Positions 1 to 11,086 of a stretch of 64,000 nucleotides of DNA are shown here, piece after piece. Position 1 is the stretch's first letter; every line of letters starts with the position of its first letter. The stretch is taken from assembly GCF_024753215.1 (NCBI RefSeq), contig NZ_JANUGV010000002.1, forward strand, positions 372,001 to 436,000. Reading direction: 5' to 3'. The position numbers and the translations under genes were made by a program. This DNA comes from Massilia solisilvae (GTDB lineage: Bacteria; Pseudomonadota; Gammaproteobacteria; Burkholderiales; Burkholderiaceae_D). The notes under the pieces are model-generated. The model was not told the DNA's origin and searched no databases. It saw only the letters and a list, made by a program, of their open reading frames with translations.

Positions 1-40
1 GGCAATCTCAACGGCCTTCCCCATCAGAATGGAGGGTCAC

Positions 41-1090
41 ATGAGCAAAGGACTGCGCCTTACCGAAGTGTGGATGCAACGTGCCCTGTGGCTCGTTGCA
101 TTCGTATTTGCCGCTTTCCTGATCGGCCTGGGCGGCAAGATCGTCGACAACCTGCGCGACGTCGAGCCCGCGCCTGCCGTCGAGCAGTTCATCGACGCCC
201 AGCAGGCCGCGCGCGCGCAGGGCGAGCTGACCGCCGCCATGAAGGCGCGCGACGAAGCCGGCGCCAGGCTGGAGCAGGCCCAGCAGAAGCATGAAAGCGC
301 CGTATCGAACACGCAGGCAGCGCGCAAGAGCTTCAACAACTGGGTCGCGACGCGGCAGGCCACCGCCCGGCCCGACCAGGACACAGAGCTCATTAACCGG
401 ACGCGCTCGCTCGACGCGCTGGAAGGGGCCGAGCGCGATGCGCTGCGCGCGATCCAGGCGGAAGAGCAGAAGATGCTCGATGCCAGGCAGGCGGCCAATC
501 GGGCGCAGCAACGCCTGGACGAACTCGAAGGACCCGCGCGGGAAGCGGCCGCGAAGGCTGCGCGCATGGTCGAGCTGCGCGTGTTCGGCTTGCGCCTCGC
601 GCTCACGCTGCCGCTGCTGGTGGTGGCCGGCTGGCTGTTCGCGAAAAAGCGCCAGGGCAGCTACTGGCCGTTTGCCTGGGGCTTCATCTTTTTTGCCCTG
701 TTCGCGTTCTTCTTTGAACTGGTGCCCTACCTGCCGAGCTATGGCGGCTACGTGCGCTATATCGTCGGCATCGTCGTGACCGTGCTGGTGGGCCGCTATG
801 CGATCGTCTCGCTGCAGCGCTACCTTGAGCGGCAAAAGGCGGCCGAGGCGCTGCCGGACGTGCAGCGACGCGAAACCTTGCGCTACGACACCGCCATCAG
901 GCGGCTGGAAAAGAGCGTCTGCCCCGGCTGCGAACGCACGCTCGACCTCAAGGACAAAGCGCTGGATTACTGCCCGCATTGCGGGATTGGCCTGTTTGAC
1001 CATTGCGGGCGCTGCACGACGCGCAAGAGCGCCTTCTCGCGCTTCTGCTTCTCGTGCGGGACGCCCGCCAATACCAGCCTGGCCGACTAA
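41..1090 (+). CDS. Membrane protein with coiled coil and C-terminal zinc ribbons
   Basis: 349 residues, function unknown. Start at 41 chosen because GGAGG at 31-35 is well placed, rather than the in-frame ATG at 29. One N-terminal membrane segment (about residues 13-31) is followed by a long Ala/Glu/Gln-rich coiled coil (about 40-170), then two or three membrane segments (about 180-255). The cytoplasmic C-terminus carries four CxxC-type pairs (CPGC, CPHC, CGRC, and C-F-SCG) that look like two zinc ribbons. The layout suggests a membrane-anchored scaffold or sensor. Both neighbours downstream are on the opposite strand, so context does not help. Confidence 0.75.
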   Translation: MSKGLRLTEVWMQRALWLVAFVFAAFLIGLGGKIVDNLRDVEPAPAVEQFIDAQQAARAQGELTAAMKARDEAGARLEQAQQKHESAVSNTQAARKSFNNWVATRQATARPDQDTELINRTRSLDALEGAERDALRAIQAEEQKMLDARQAANRAQQRLDELEGPAREAAAKAARMVELRVFGLRLALTLPLLVVAGWLFAKKRQGSYWPFAWGFIFFALFAFFFELVPYLPSYGGYVRYIVGIVVTVLVGRYAIVSLQRYLERQKAAEALPDVQRRETLRYDTAIRRLEKSVCPGCERTLDLKDKALDYCPHCGIGLFDHCGRCTTRKSAFSRFCFSCGTPANTSLAD

Positions 1091-1094
1091 AGCG

Positions 1095-1577
1095 TCAGTC
1101 CTTCAGGTCGTCCGGCACCTTGCCGCCGTTGGCGGCCAGCTTGTTCATCACCTGCTTGTGCAGCCAGATGTTCATGGTGGCCGAATCGCTGGTGTCGCCG
1201 GTGTAGTGCAACTCGGCCGCCAGCTCTTTGCGCGCCTGCAGGCTGCTGTCCAGGCCCAGCAGCTTGAGCAGGTCCACGATCGAGGTGCGCCAGTTCAGCT
1301 GCTGGCCTGACTGCTTTTGCATGTTGTTCAGCACTTGCTCGACATCCACCTGCGGCATGGACGCCGCCTGCGGTTGCTGCACCCCCGCCTGTGGTTGCTG
1401 CGCGCCAGCCTGCGGTTGCTGCGGCTGTTGCGGCTGCTGCGGCGCCCGCTGCTGCGAGACCTGCGCCTGTCCGCTGGCCGAACCCGGCGACGCTGCGCTG
1501 GCGCTGCCCTGTGCCTGGGTCACCGCCGGATGCGATGACGGGAAAATCTTGTGGAAGATATTGCTGAGGATGCCCAT
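1095..1577 (-). CDS. DUF3597 family protein
   Basis: 160 residues. The N-terminus (MGILSNIFHKIFPS) and the C-terminal helical domain with L-N-W-R-T-S-I-V-D-L-L-K-L-L-G and a closing GGKVPDDLKD are typical of DUF3597. Between them, about residues 20-75, lies a low-complexity Gln/Pro/Ala spacer built from short QQPQ and QPQAG repeats. Function unknown; the fold is predicted soluble and helical. It is followed on the same strand by the 1600-2130 gene upstream of it, and the two may be co-transcribed (22 nt gap). Confidence 0.8.
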   Translation of the reverse strand: MGILSNIFHKIFPSSHPAVTQAQGSASAASPGSASGQAQVSQQRAPQQPQQPQQPQAGAQQPQAGVQQPQAASMPQVDVEQVLNNMQKQSGQQLNWRTSIVDLLKLLGLDSSLQARKELAAELHYTGDTSDSATMNIWLHKQVMNKLAANGGKVPDDLKD

Positions 1578-1599
1578 GGTTGTTCCTTTGTGTGAGTGA

Positions 1600-2130
1600 T
1601 TACTGGCGCCGCTGCTGCATGCCTTGCGCGATGTGGCCCAGCGCGATGGCCAGCGCCGCGCCGCCGACCGCCTTGACCAGGTTCGGATGCTGCGCGTAGA
1701 AATTGCCCATCGTGTCCACCACGCCCGGATTGTGCTGTTCGGCCTTGGCCGCGATTTCCTGCACCTGTTCGGGCGAGACTTGCGATGCCTGTTCCGGCGT
1801 CACCTGCGGCTGCCCGCCCTGGTGGCCGCCCAGGATGTTGCCAAGCGCGCCACCGCCCACCGACGACAGGATCTGCGGGCCGACGCTGGCCAGGATCTGG
1901 TTGAGCATGCCGGCGCGCTGGTCGGGATTGCTCTGCCCGAACATGTGGCTGACCATTTGCGGGAACGGCGGCGTCTGGTCCGAGCGCAGCGCCTGGGTGA
2001 CGCCCTGGGCCACGGTCTCGCGCGGCGCGTTCTGGGCCACGCGCTCGAAGTCGTCCGCGGCTTGCGCCGTGTTCGCGTTCTGCGCGCCGCCGATGTATTG
2101 CTGTAACAGGTTTCCCAAATCAAAGCCCAT
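1600..2130 (-). CDS. Conserved hypothetical protein, helical with hydrophobic C-terminus
   Basis: About 176 residues. Two adjacent ATG codons (2133 and 2130) follow an AGGAGG site; 2130 gives the better spacing. The N-terminal half (MGFDLGNLLQQYIGG) and the middle segment rich in Gly and Gln (SVGGGALGNILGGHQGG) resemble small proteins of the DUF937/YidB type, but I cannot assign the family firmly. A hydrophobic Ala/Gly stretch near the C-terminus (AVGGAALAIALGHIAQG) could be a membrane helix. It lies directly upstream of the DUF3597 gene on the same strand. No function is proposed. Confidence 0.7.
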   Translation of the reverse strand: MGFDLGNLLQQYIGGAQNANTAQAADDFERVAQNAPRETVAQGVTQALRSDQTPPFPQMVSHMFGQSNPDQRAGMLNQILASVGPQILSSVGGGALGNILGGHQGGQPQVTPEQASQVSPEQVQEIAAKAEQHNPGVVDTMGNFYAQHPNLVKAVGGAALAIALGHIAQGMQQRRQ

Positions 2131-2271
2131 CATGGCCTCCTGATGAAAACAGGTCGAAGGTCGAGGGTAGGCCGTGGAGCCCCGCAGCTCCGTTCGGTAG
2201 CGAACGAACATGGCCAGTTGCCCCGGTTGCCGCATGGACAGCCGTCCGGGCAGGGCGTAAGCTCCTTTCCC

Positions 2272-2604
2272 ATGCACACCGTCGCCGTCATCGCCTTCGC
2301 CGCGTTCTATGCCGCCGCAAGCTTGCTCTGGCATGTGCCGGTGTGGGTCGGACTGGCCTACCTCGTCGTCAGCGCCGTCTGCTTTGGCGCCTACGCGTTG
2401 GACAAGGCCGCAGCCCGTGCGCATGCACGCCGCACGCCCGAGCGCACCTTGCTGCTGCTCGGCCTGGCCGGCGGCTGGCCGGGGGCGGTGCTGGCGCAAC
2501 AGTGGCTGCGGCACAAGACGGCCAAGCCATCGTTCCAGGCGTGGTTCTGGGTCACGGTGGCGGTGAACGCCGGCGCGTTCATATACGTGGCCGCGCATCT
2601 CTAG
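2272..2604 (+). CDS. DUF1294 small membrane protein
   Basis: 110 residues from the ATG at 2272. An in-frame ATG further upstream at 2143 would add a Pro/Arg-rich leader that looks non-coding. Three to four hydrophobic segments, the A-Y-x-x-D-K-x-A motif (AYALDKAAA), and the GxxGGWPGA and HKTxKxxF blocks identify DUF1294. Family members are inner-membrane proteins of unknown role; some carry an N-terminal cold-shock domain, which is absent here. The stop is only 11 nt before the next gene, so both are probably in one transcript. Confidence 0.82.
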   Translation: MHTVAVIAFAAFYAAASLLWHVPVWVGLAYLVVSAVCFGAYALDKAAARAHARRTPERTLLLLGLAGGWPGAVLAQQWLRHKTAKPSFQAWFWVTVAVNAGAFIYVAAHL

Positions 2605-2615
2605 GGGGGCGAATC

Positions 2616-3377
2616 ATGTGGCGATATCCTGCGACCGTCCTGGCCCACCGCGGCGGCGGCACGCTGGCTCCCGAAAACACGCTTGCGGGCCTGCACCAGG
2701 GAATGGCGCGCGGCTTTCGCGCCATCGAGTACGACGTGATGCTGGCGCGCGATGGCGTCCCCGTCGTCATGCACGACCCCTGCCTGGGCCGCACCGTGGC
2801 CGGCACAGGCAATGTGTTCGATTACGACGCGCGCGAGCTGGCCGCGATGGATGCGGGCGGCTGGTTTGGCCGTCAATACAAGGGCGAGCCGGTGCCGCTG
2901 TTCGTCGAGTTTGCCCAGTTCTGCAAGGCCAACGGGGTGTGGATGAATATCGAGATCAAGCCCGCGCCGGGCTACGACGTGCAGACGGGCGCTGTGGTGG
3001 CGCGGATCGTGTCGGCGATGTTCGCGGACGAGATTGCGGCAGGGGAGAGCGAGCGCGTGCCCTTGCTATCGTCATTCAGCCACGCGGCGCTGCTGTCGGC
3101 GCGCGAAGCGGCGCCGCAGGTGCCGCGCGCCTGCCTGATGAGCGAGCTGCGGCCCGACTGGGAGCGCCGCGCGCGGGAAGTCGATGCGGTGGCGATCCAT
3201 GCCAACCACCGGCACCTGACGGCCGGGCAGGCGGCGCAGGTGAAGGCGGCGGAGCTGGCGCTTTTTTGCTACACCGTCAACGATCCGGCGCGGGCGCGAG
3301 AGTTGCTCGGCTGGGGCGTGGACGCCTTCTGCACCGATCGCATCGACCTGATCGGCCCCGGCTTCCCGATCGGGTAG
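2616..3377 (+). CDS. ugpQ: Glycerophosphodiester phosphodiesterase
   Basis: 253 residues, usual length for the cytosolic UgpQ-type enzyme. It hydrolyses glycerophosphodiesters to glycerol-3-phosphate and an alcohol, using a metal centre on a TIM barrel. Visible motifs: HRGGG..APENT near the N-terminus (general acid/base His and metal-binding Glu), E-Y-D-V shortly after, the second catalytic HDP block, and IEIKP in the middle. The start at 2616 follows a GGGGGG Shine-Dalgarno-like run. The stop codon TAG (3375-3377) is part of the GTAG head of a REP element, so the native C-terminus may have been altered by the repeat. Confidence 0.9.
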   Translation: MWRYPATVLAHRGGGTLAPENTLAGLHQGMARGFRAIEYDVMLARDGVPVVMHDPCLGRTVAGTGNVFDYDARELAAMDAGGWFGRQYKGEPVPLFVEFAQFCKANGVWMNIEIKPAPGYDVQTGAVVARIVSAMFADEIAAGESERVPLLSSFSHAALLSAREAAPQVPRACLMSELRPDWERRAREVDAVAIHANHRHLTAGQAAQVKAAELALFCYTVNDPARARELLGWGVDAFCTDRIDLIGPGFPIG

Positions 3378-3457
3378 GGTGGGCAGGTTTCCTGCCCACG
3401 CGTTCAGATCACGCACGTACTGTCCGGACGCGTGGGCAGCACAGCTGCCCACCCTAC
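3374..3457. repeat. REPIN family A, copy 1
   Basis: Two inverted REP units. Left unit: GTAG followed by GGTGGGCAGG and its complement CCTGCCCAC. Right unit ends GTGGGCAGC...GCTGCCCACCCTAC. The outer ends are mutual inverted repeats, so the whole 84 bp can fold into one long or two short hairpins. The head GTAG overlaps the stop codon of the upstream gene. Confidence 0.85.
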
Positions 3458-3498
3458 ATGCTGGGTTGACCCTCTGCATAAGTGATCCCTGACTGAGA

Positions 3499-3504
3499 TA
3501 TAAT
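3499..3504 (+). promoter_or_regulatory. Probable -10 element of alaS
   Basis: Perfect TATAAT 63 nt before the alaS start. No good -35 lies at 17 nt; a TTGACC is present but 27 nt away. Assigned on the -10 hexamer and position only. Confidence 0.4.
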
Positions 3505-3566
3505 CGGAAATCCTGTTTCGTGCACCGCAATAAAACGAAAACGCAGCCATCCTCCGCCCACAAGAC

Positions 3567-6176
<2,610 letters not shown>

Positions 6177-6206
6177 ACCGTAGCTGCTTAAGCGTTTGAA
6201 GGAAGA

Positions 6207-6236
6207 GGTGCGCGGAGCAATCCGCGCACCTTTTTG
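6207..6236 (+). terminator. Rho-independent terminator of alaS
   Basis: Perfect 10-bp stem GGTGCGCGGA / TCCGCGCACC with a GCAA tetraloop, then TTTTTG. Confidence 0.9.
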
Positions 6237-6291
6237 TTTGTGGGCTGCGTCGTCGTCCGCAACCCCCACCGCAAATCGTTACCCTTAAAGC

Positions 6292-6375
6292 CGTCATCCC
6301 GGCGCAGGCCGGGATCCATGCTGAGTTTCCGACGTCGGAAGCGGTCTATGGATCCCGGCCTGCGCCGGGATGACG
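6292..6375. repeat. Family B repeat pair
   Basis: Two near-perfect inverted units, CGTCATCCCGGCGCAGGCCG...and its complement, separated by CATGCTGAG...CTATGGATCC. The whole 84 bp is an extended palindrome between alaS and tusA; together with the terminator it fills most of the 373-nt intergenic stretch 6177-6549, where I see no gene. Confidence 0.85.
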
Positions 6376-6549
6376 GTCTTGAGGTGTGGGGGGCCTCGCT
6401 TGGGGCGAAGTCGCCTATGGGTCATTTGCCCATTGACTTTCTCGCAACCCACTTGTCGTTGTTGCTATGCAACAGAGATACCCCTTTTTGGTGCGCTGCG
6501 TCATAATCGCCGTTTTGGAGTAGTATTCACACGACGAATTGCAGGCACC

Positions 6550-6807
6550 ATGAGCGATACCCTCTGCGAACTTGAAACCATGGAATTCCAGAAAGACCTG
6601 GATGCGCGCGGCCTGAATTGCCCGCTCCCGATCCTGAAAGCCAAGAAGGCACTTGCCGAGATGCAGACCGGCGAGGTGCTGCGCATCGTGGCCACCGACT
6701 CCGGCTCAGTGCGCGATTTCCAGGCCTTCGCCAAACAAACCGGCAACACGCTGCTGTCGCACACGCAACAAGACGGCGAGTACACCTTCCTCATGCGCCG
6801 CAAGTAA
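6550..6807 (+). CDS. tusA: TusA-family sulfur carrier protein
   Basis: 85 residues. TusA/SirA-like proteins carry persulfide sulfur on a single Cys for tRNA thiolation, molybdopterin or other sulfur relay. The signature L-D-A-R-G-L-N-C-P-L-P-I-L-K with the CPxP active site and the later GSVRDFQAFAKQTGN block are clear. Start 6550 gives 10 residues before the usual family N-terminus (a second ATG is at 6580); neither has a strong ribosome site, so the start is uncertain. Monocistronic by position. Whether the role is that of true TusA or of a paralogous carrier cannot be told from the sequence. Confidence 0.85.
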   Translation: MSDTLCELETMEFQKDLDARGLNCPLPILKAKKALAEMQTGEVLRIVATDSGSVRDFQAFAKQTGNTLLSHTQQDGEYTFLMRRK

Positions 6808-6946
6808 AGGCGCGTGGCACAGCGGGCTGCACAGGCGCGGCCCGCGCCTGTTTCCCGACAATGACCCAGGTGAAGAATTAGGAGGAAGGCTCTAGCGGAA
6901 AATCGCACGGTCGTGCTTTAATTTAGTCCTGAACCATTTTTCCCCT

Positions 6947-6952
6947 TATAAT
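6947..6952 (+). promoter_or_regulatory. Probable -10 element of etfBA
   Basis: Perfect TATAAT 49 nt before the etfB start; the -35 region is weak (TTTAGT about 19 nt upstream). The expected leader starts at about 6959 and includes a small GACCA/TGGTC hairpin. Confidence 0.5.
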
Positions 6953-7000
6953 CTAGACCATTTTGGTCCGACACTTTTTCACATTCCAAAGGCAAAACAT

Positions 7001-7750
7001 ATGAAAGTCCTGGTACCGGTCAAGCGCGTGGTCGACTACAACGTCAAGGTCCGCGTCAAGTCCGATGGCAGTGGCGTGGATATCGCCAATGTCAAGATGT
7101 CGATGAATCCGTTTGACGAGATCGCGCTCGAGGAAGCAGTGCGCCTGAAGGAAGGCGGCAAGGTAACCGAAGTGGTGGCGGTATCGGTGGGTGTGGCCCA
7201 GTGCCAGGAAACCCTGCGCACCGGCATGGCGATCGGCGCCGACCGCGGCATCCTGGTCGAGACCGCGGTCGAGACCGAGCCGCTCGGCGTGGCCAAGGTG
7301 ATCAAGGCGCTGGCCGACAAGGAACAGCCGCAGCTCATCATCCTGGGCAAGCAGGCGATCGACGACGACTCCAACCAGACCGGCCAGATGGTCGCCGCGC
7401 TGCTGGGCTGGCCGCAGGCCACCTTCGCCTCGAAGGTTGTGGTGGAAGACGGCAAGGTCACCGTGACCCGCGAAGTGGACGGCGGCCTGGAAACCGTGGC
7501 GCTGTCGCTGCCGGCCGTGATCACCACCGACCTGCGTCTGAACGAGCCGCGCTACGTGACGCTGCCGAACATCATGAAGGCCAAGAAGAAGCCGCTCGAG
7601 ACCATCAAGCCGGAAGACCTGGGCGTGGACGTCACCCCCCGCCTGAAGACGCTGAAAGTCGTGGAGCCGCCCAAGCGCTCGGCCGGCATCAAGGTGCCCG
7701 ACGTGGCAACCCTGGTGCAGAAGCTGCGTACCGAAGCGAAAGTCATCTGA
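7001..7750 (+). CDS. etfB: Electron transfer flavoprotein subunit beta
   Basis: 249 residues, normal length. It forms a heterodimer with EtfA, binds AMP, and passes electrons from acyl-CoA and other flavin dehydrogenases to ETF-ubiquinone oxidoreductase. The N-terminal [17 protein letters not shown], the [10 protein letters not shown] block and the C-terminal recognition loop region with [20 protein letters not shown] are characteristic of the group I beta subunit. The Leu and the mobile recognition loop that docks on the dehydrogenase are in this last block. 35 nt upstream of etfA; one operon. Confidence 0.97.
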   Translation: MKVLVPVKRVVDYNVKVRVKSDGSGVDIANVKMSMNPFDEIALEEAVRLKEGGKVTEVVAVSVGVAQCQETLRTGMAIGADRGILVETAVETEPLGVAKVIKALADKEQPQLIILGKQAIDDDSNQTGQMVAALLGWPQATFASKVVVEDGKVTVTREVDGGLETVALSLPAVITTDLRLNEPRYVTLPNIMKAKKKPLETIKPEDLGVDVTPRLKTLKVVEPPKRSAGIKVPDVATLVQKLRTEAKVI

Positions 7751-7785
7751 TCGGCCTGGCCGTCTCACACAATAAGGATTGAATC

Positions 7786-8718
7786 ATGGTCGCATTAGTA
7801 ATCGCTGAACACGACAACGCCTCCATCAAGGGCAGCACCCTCAACACCGTCACCGCCGCCCTGCAAGCCGGCGGCGAAGTCCACGTGCTGGTCGCAGGCG
7901 CCAACGCCGCCGCCGCCGCCGAGCAGGCCGCGCAGATTGCCGGCGTGTCCAAGGTGCTGCTGGCCGACGCCCCGTACTTTGCCGATGGCCTGGCCGAGAA
8001 CGTGGCCGAGCAGGCGCTGGCCGTCGCCGCTTCGTACTCGCACATCCTGGCGCCCGCCACCGCCTTCGGCAAGAACGTGCTGCCGCGCGTGGCCGCCAAG
8101 CTGGACGTGGCCCAGATCTCGGAAATCACCAAGGTCGATTCGCCCGACACCTTCGAGCGCCCGATCTACGCCGGCAACGCGATCGCAACCGTGCAGTCGT
8201 CGGACAAGGTGAAGGTCATCACCGTGCGCGCCACCGGCTTTGACGCCGCCGCCGCCACCGGCGGTTCGGCCGCCGTCGAGAAGCTCTCGCCGGCTGCGGA
8301 CTCGGGCAAATCGTCCTTCGTCGGCCGCGAGATGGCCAAGTCGGACCGTCCGGAGCTGACCGCCGCCAAAATCATCGTCTCGGGCGGCCGTGGCATGGGT
8401 TCGGGCGAAAACTTCAAGATCCTGGAGCCGCTGGCCGACAAGCTGGGCGCGGCCATGGGCGCATCGCGCGCCGCCGTGGACGCGGGCTTCGTGCCGAACG
8501 ACTGGCAGGTTGGCCAGACCGGCAAGATCGTCGCGCCGCAGCTGTACATCGCGGTGGGCATCTCGGGCGCCATCCAGCACCTGGCCGGCATGAAAGACTC
8601 CAAGACCATCGTGGCCATCAACAAGGACCCCGAAGCGCCGATCTTCTCGGTGGCCGACTACGGCCTGGTGGGCGACCTGTTCGAGGTCGTGCCGGAACTG
8701 GTCAAGGAACTGGGCTGA
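7786..8718 (+). CDS. etfA: Electron transfer flavoprotein subunit alpha
   Basis: 310 residues. Binds the FAD of the ETF dimer. The N-terminal Rossmann-like part starts [11 protein letters not shown], and the C-terminal FAD domain shows [12 protein letters not shown], the [16 protein letters not shown] stretch, the [20 protein letters not shown] block and the closing [20 protein letters not shown]. All FAD-contacting segments are present. Directly followed, after a repeat, by an acyl-CoA dehydrogenase that would be a natural electron donor, so the three genes form a functional beta-oxidation unit. Confidence 0.97.
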   Translation: MVALVIAEHDNASIKGSTLNTVTAALQAGGEVHVLVAGANAAAAAEQAAQIAGVSKVLLADAPYFADGLAENVAEQALAVAASYSHILAPATAFGKNVLPRVAAKLDVAQISEITKVDSPDTFERPIYAGNAIATVQSSDKVKVITVRATGFDAAAATGGSAAVEKLSPAADSGKSSFVGREMAKSDRPELTAAKIIVSGGRGMGSGENFKILEPLADKLGAAMGASRAAVDAGFVPNDWQVGQTGKIVAPQLYIAVGISGAIQHLAGMKDSKTIVAINKDPEAPIFSVADYGLVGDLFEVVPELVKELG

Positions 8719-8763
8719 TCGCCACGCGGCGGAAGTGATGAAACCTTCCGCCCATTCCACACA

Positions 8764-8868
8764 CGTCGTTCCCGCCCAGGCGGGAACCCGTTGTGCTGGC
8801 GTAAGCGCTGCGTCAACCGCAGCCGCTACGCTTGCACGATTGGGTTCCCGTCGCGGCGGGAACGACGT
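8764..8868. repeat. Family B repeat pair, TTCCC variant
   Basis: Inverted units CGTCGTTCCCGCCCAGGCGG and the complementary CGGCGGGAACGACG enclose about 55 bp. It sits in the etfA to acyl-CoA dehydrogenase gap and ends 25 nt before the next ribosome site. Confidence 0.8.
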
Positions 8869-8904
8869 TTTTGTATCTGCGCATTGAATTACGAGGAGAC
8901 CAAG

Positions 8905-10695
8905 GTGAGCTACATCGCCCCCCTGAAAGACATGCAGTTCGTGCTCAACGAGCTGGCCAACCTGTCCGAGATCAGCCAGTTGCCCGGCTGCGAGGACGCC
9001 ACCCCCGACACCGTCGAAGCGGTGCTGGAGGAAAACGCGAAATTCTGCGGCGAGGTCATTGCCCCGCTGAACCACCCGAGCGACAAGGAGCCGAGCTTCT
9101 GGCACGACGGCAACGTCACCACCTCGAAGGGCTTCAAGGAAGCCTTCAGGGGCTTCGTCGAAGCCGGCTGGCAGGGTGTGCAACACCCCGCCGAATTCGG
9201 CGGCCAGGGCCTGCCCAAGCTGGTGGCCACGCCATGCATCGAGATGCTGCACGCGTCCAGCCTGTCGTTTGCGCTGGTGGCGCTCTTGACGGACGGCGCG
9301 ATCGAGGCGCTGCTCACCGCCGGCTCGGAAGAACAGAAAGCGCGCTTCATCGAGCCGCTCATCACCGGCAAGTGGACCGGCACCATGAACCTGACCGAGC
9401 CGCAGGCCGGCTCGGACCTGGCTGCCGTGCGCACCCGCGCCGTGCCGCAGGGCGACGGCACCTACAAGGTGTTCGGCACCAAGATCTTCATCACCTACGG
9501 CGAGCATGACATGGCCGAGAACATCATCCACCTGGTGCTGGCCCGCACGCCGGACGCGCCGCCGGGGGTGAAGGGCATCTCGCTGTTCATCGTGCCCAAG
9601 TTCCTGGTCAACGAGGACGGCTCGCTGGGCGCGCGCAACGACGCGCACTGTGTCTCGATCGAGCACAAGCTGGGCATCAAGGCCAGCCCGACCGCGGTAC
9701 TGCAGTTCGGCGACCACGGCGGCGCGACCGGCTACCTGGTGGGCGAGGAGAACCGCGGCCTGGAGTACATGTTCATCATGATGAACGCGGCCCGCTTCGG
9801 CGTGGGCATGCAGGGCATCGCGCTGGCCGAGCGCGCCTACCAGAAGGCGGTGGCGTACGCGAAAGACCGCGTGCAGTCGCGCGACCTGGCCGGTTCAAGC
9901 GGCCCGGTGTCGATCATCCACCACCCGGACGTGCGCCGCATGCTGATGTCGATGCGCGCCCAGACCGAGGCCGCGCGCGCACTGGCGTACGTGGGCGCGG
10001 GCCTGTCGGACCTGGCGCACCACCATCCCGACGAGGCGACCCGCAAGGCCAACCTGGCGGTGTACGAATACCTGGTCCCGATCATCAAGGGCTGGTCCAC
10101 CGAGATGAGCGAAAACGTGGCGCGCGACGGCGTGCAGGTCCATGGCGGCATGGGCTTCATCGAAGAGACCGGCGCGGCCCAGCATTACCGCGACGCCAAG
10201 ATCCTGACCATCTACGAAGGCACCACCGCGATCCAGGCCAACGACCTGGTGGGCCGCAAGACCGTGCGTGACGGCGGCGCGGTGGCCAAGTCGATCCTGG
10301 CGCAAGTGCGCGCCACCGAGGCCCAGCTGGCCGAGGTGCAGGGCGACGAGTTTGCGGCGATGCGCCGCGAGCTGGCGGCCGGCAGCGCGGCGCTGGAGCA
10401 GGTGGTGGACTTCATGGTGGCCAACATCAAGTCGGACATCAAGGGCGTGTTCGCTGGCAGCGTGCTGTACCTGAAGCTGGCCGGCATCGTGCTGGGTGGC
10501 TGGCAGATGGCGCGCGCCGCGCTGGTGGCGCACAAGAAACTGCAGGCAGGCGAGGGCGACGCCGCTTTCCTGCGCGCGAAGATCACCACTGCACGCTTCT
10601 TCGCCGACCACATCCTGTCGCAAGCCGGCGGCCTGCGCACTGCGATCGTGGAGGGCAGCGCCGGCGTGCTGGGGCTGGCTGAAGACCAGTTCTAA
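8905..10695 (+). CDS. Acyl-CoA dehydrogenase with extra C-terminal domain
   Basis: 596 residues from a GTG start with GAGGAG seven bases upstream. It oxidises an acyl-CoA to the 2-enoyl-CoA with FAD and gives electrons to ETF. The acyl-CoA dehydrogenase N-terminal, middle (MNLTEPQAGSDLA) and C-terminal (QVHGGMGFIEETG, RDAKILTIYEGTT) domains are in order, followed by a roughly 130-residue C-terminal extension typical of the long (about 590-600 aa) class. The catalytic Glu is probably in the IYEGT segment. Substrate length is unknown; the class includes medium-chain and methylmercaptopropionyl-CoA (DmdC-like) enzymes. Position behind etfBA supports an electron-transfer partnership. Confidence 0.92.
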   Translation: MSYIAPLKDMQFVLNELANLSEISQLPGCEDATPDTVEAVLEENAKFCGEVIAPLNHPSDKEPSFWHDGNVTTSKGFKEAFRGFVEAGWQGVQHPAEFGGQGLPKLVATPCIEMLHASSLSFALVALLTDGAIEALLTAGSEEQKARFIEPLITGKWTGTMNLTEPQAGSDLAAVRTRAVPQGDGTYKVFGTKIFITYGEHDMAENIIHLVLARTPDAPPGVKGISLFIVPKFLVNEDGSLGARNDAHCVSIEHKLGIKASPTAVLQFGDHGGATGYLVGEENRGLEYMFIMMNAARFGVGMQGIALAERAYQKAVAYAKDRVQSRDLAGSSGPVSIIHHPDVRRMLMSMRAQTEAARALAYVGAGLSDLAHHHPDEATRKANLAVYEYLVPIIKGWSTEMSENVARDGVQVHGGMGFIEETGAAQHYRDAKILTIYEGTTAIQANDLVGRKTVRDGGAVAKSILAQVRATEAQLAEVQGDEFAAMRRELAAGSAALEQVVDFMVANIKSDIKGVFAGSVLYLKLAGIVLGGWQMARAALVAHKKLQAGEGDAAFLRAKITTARFFADHILSQAGGLRTAIVEGSAGVLGLAEDQF

Positions 10696-10700
10696 GCCCC

Positions 10701-10803
10701 GTCGTCCCGGCGCAGGCCGGGACCCATGCTGAGCTGGCGGTGAGCCAATTTTTCCGGAGCCCGCAGCTTAAACCCGTCGTCCCCGCGCAGGTGGGGACGA
10801 CGT
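10701..10803. repeat. Family B repeat pair
   Basis: GTCGTCCCGGCGCAGGCCGG with the CCCATGCTGAGCTGGCGG tail, then a second unit GTCGTCCCCGCGCAG...GGGGACGACG. The rest of the 391-nt gap (10804-11086) holds no gene or clear signal that I can support, apart from an AGGAG ribosome site at 11074-11078. Confidence 0.8.
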
Positions 10804-11086
10804 TTTTGTTGCTTGCCGCAACCCCTCCGGCGCGTTCCCATCAATGACAGCGCCCCCACCGCCAAGTTTCGTTTCCGCGCCACCGCCTGCTTGATGCGCG
10901 CTAAATGAACGGCTGAGTCCCACCCCTAGAATTCTCTACAGCGCGATGTTCAGGAACGACTGTTGGAGGCTGCGTACTGCCGGGTTGGGCGTCCATTCCA
11001 AGAAAATCAAATGACGCGTGCGCGCCGCCGCTTGTGGATTTGTTTCATCGGTTTAATCGATACCACCCACTACAGGAGCGCCCATC

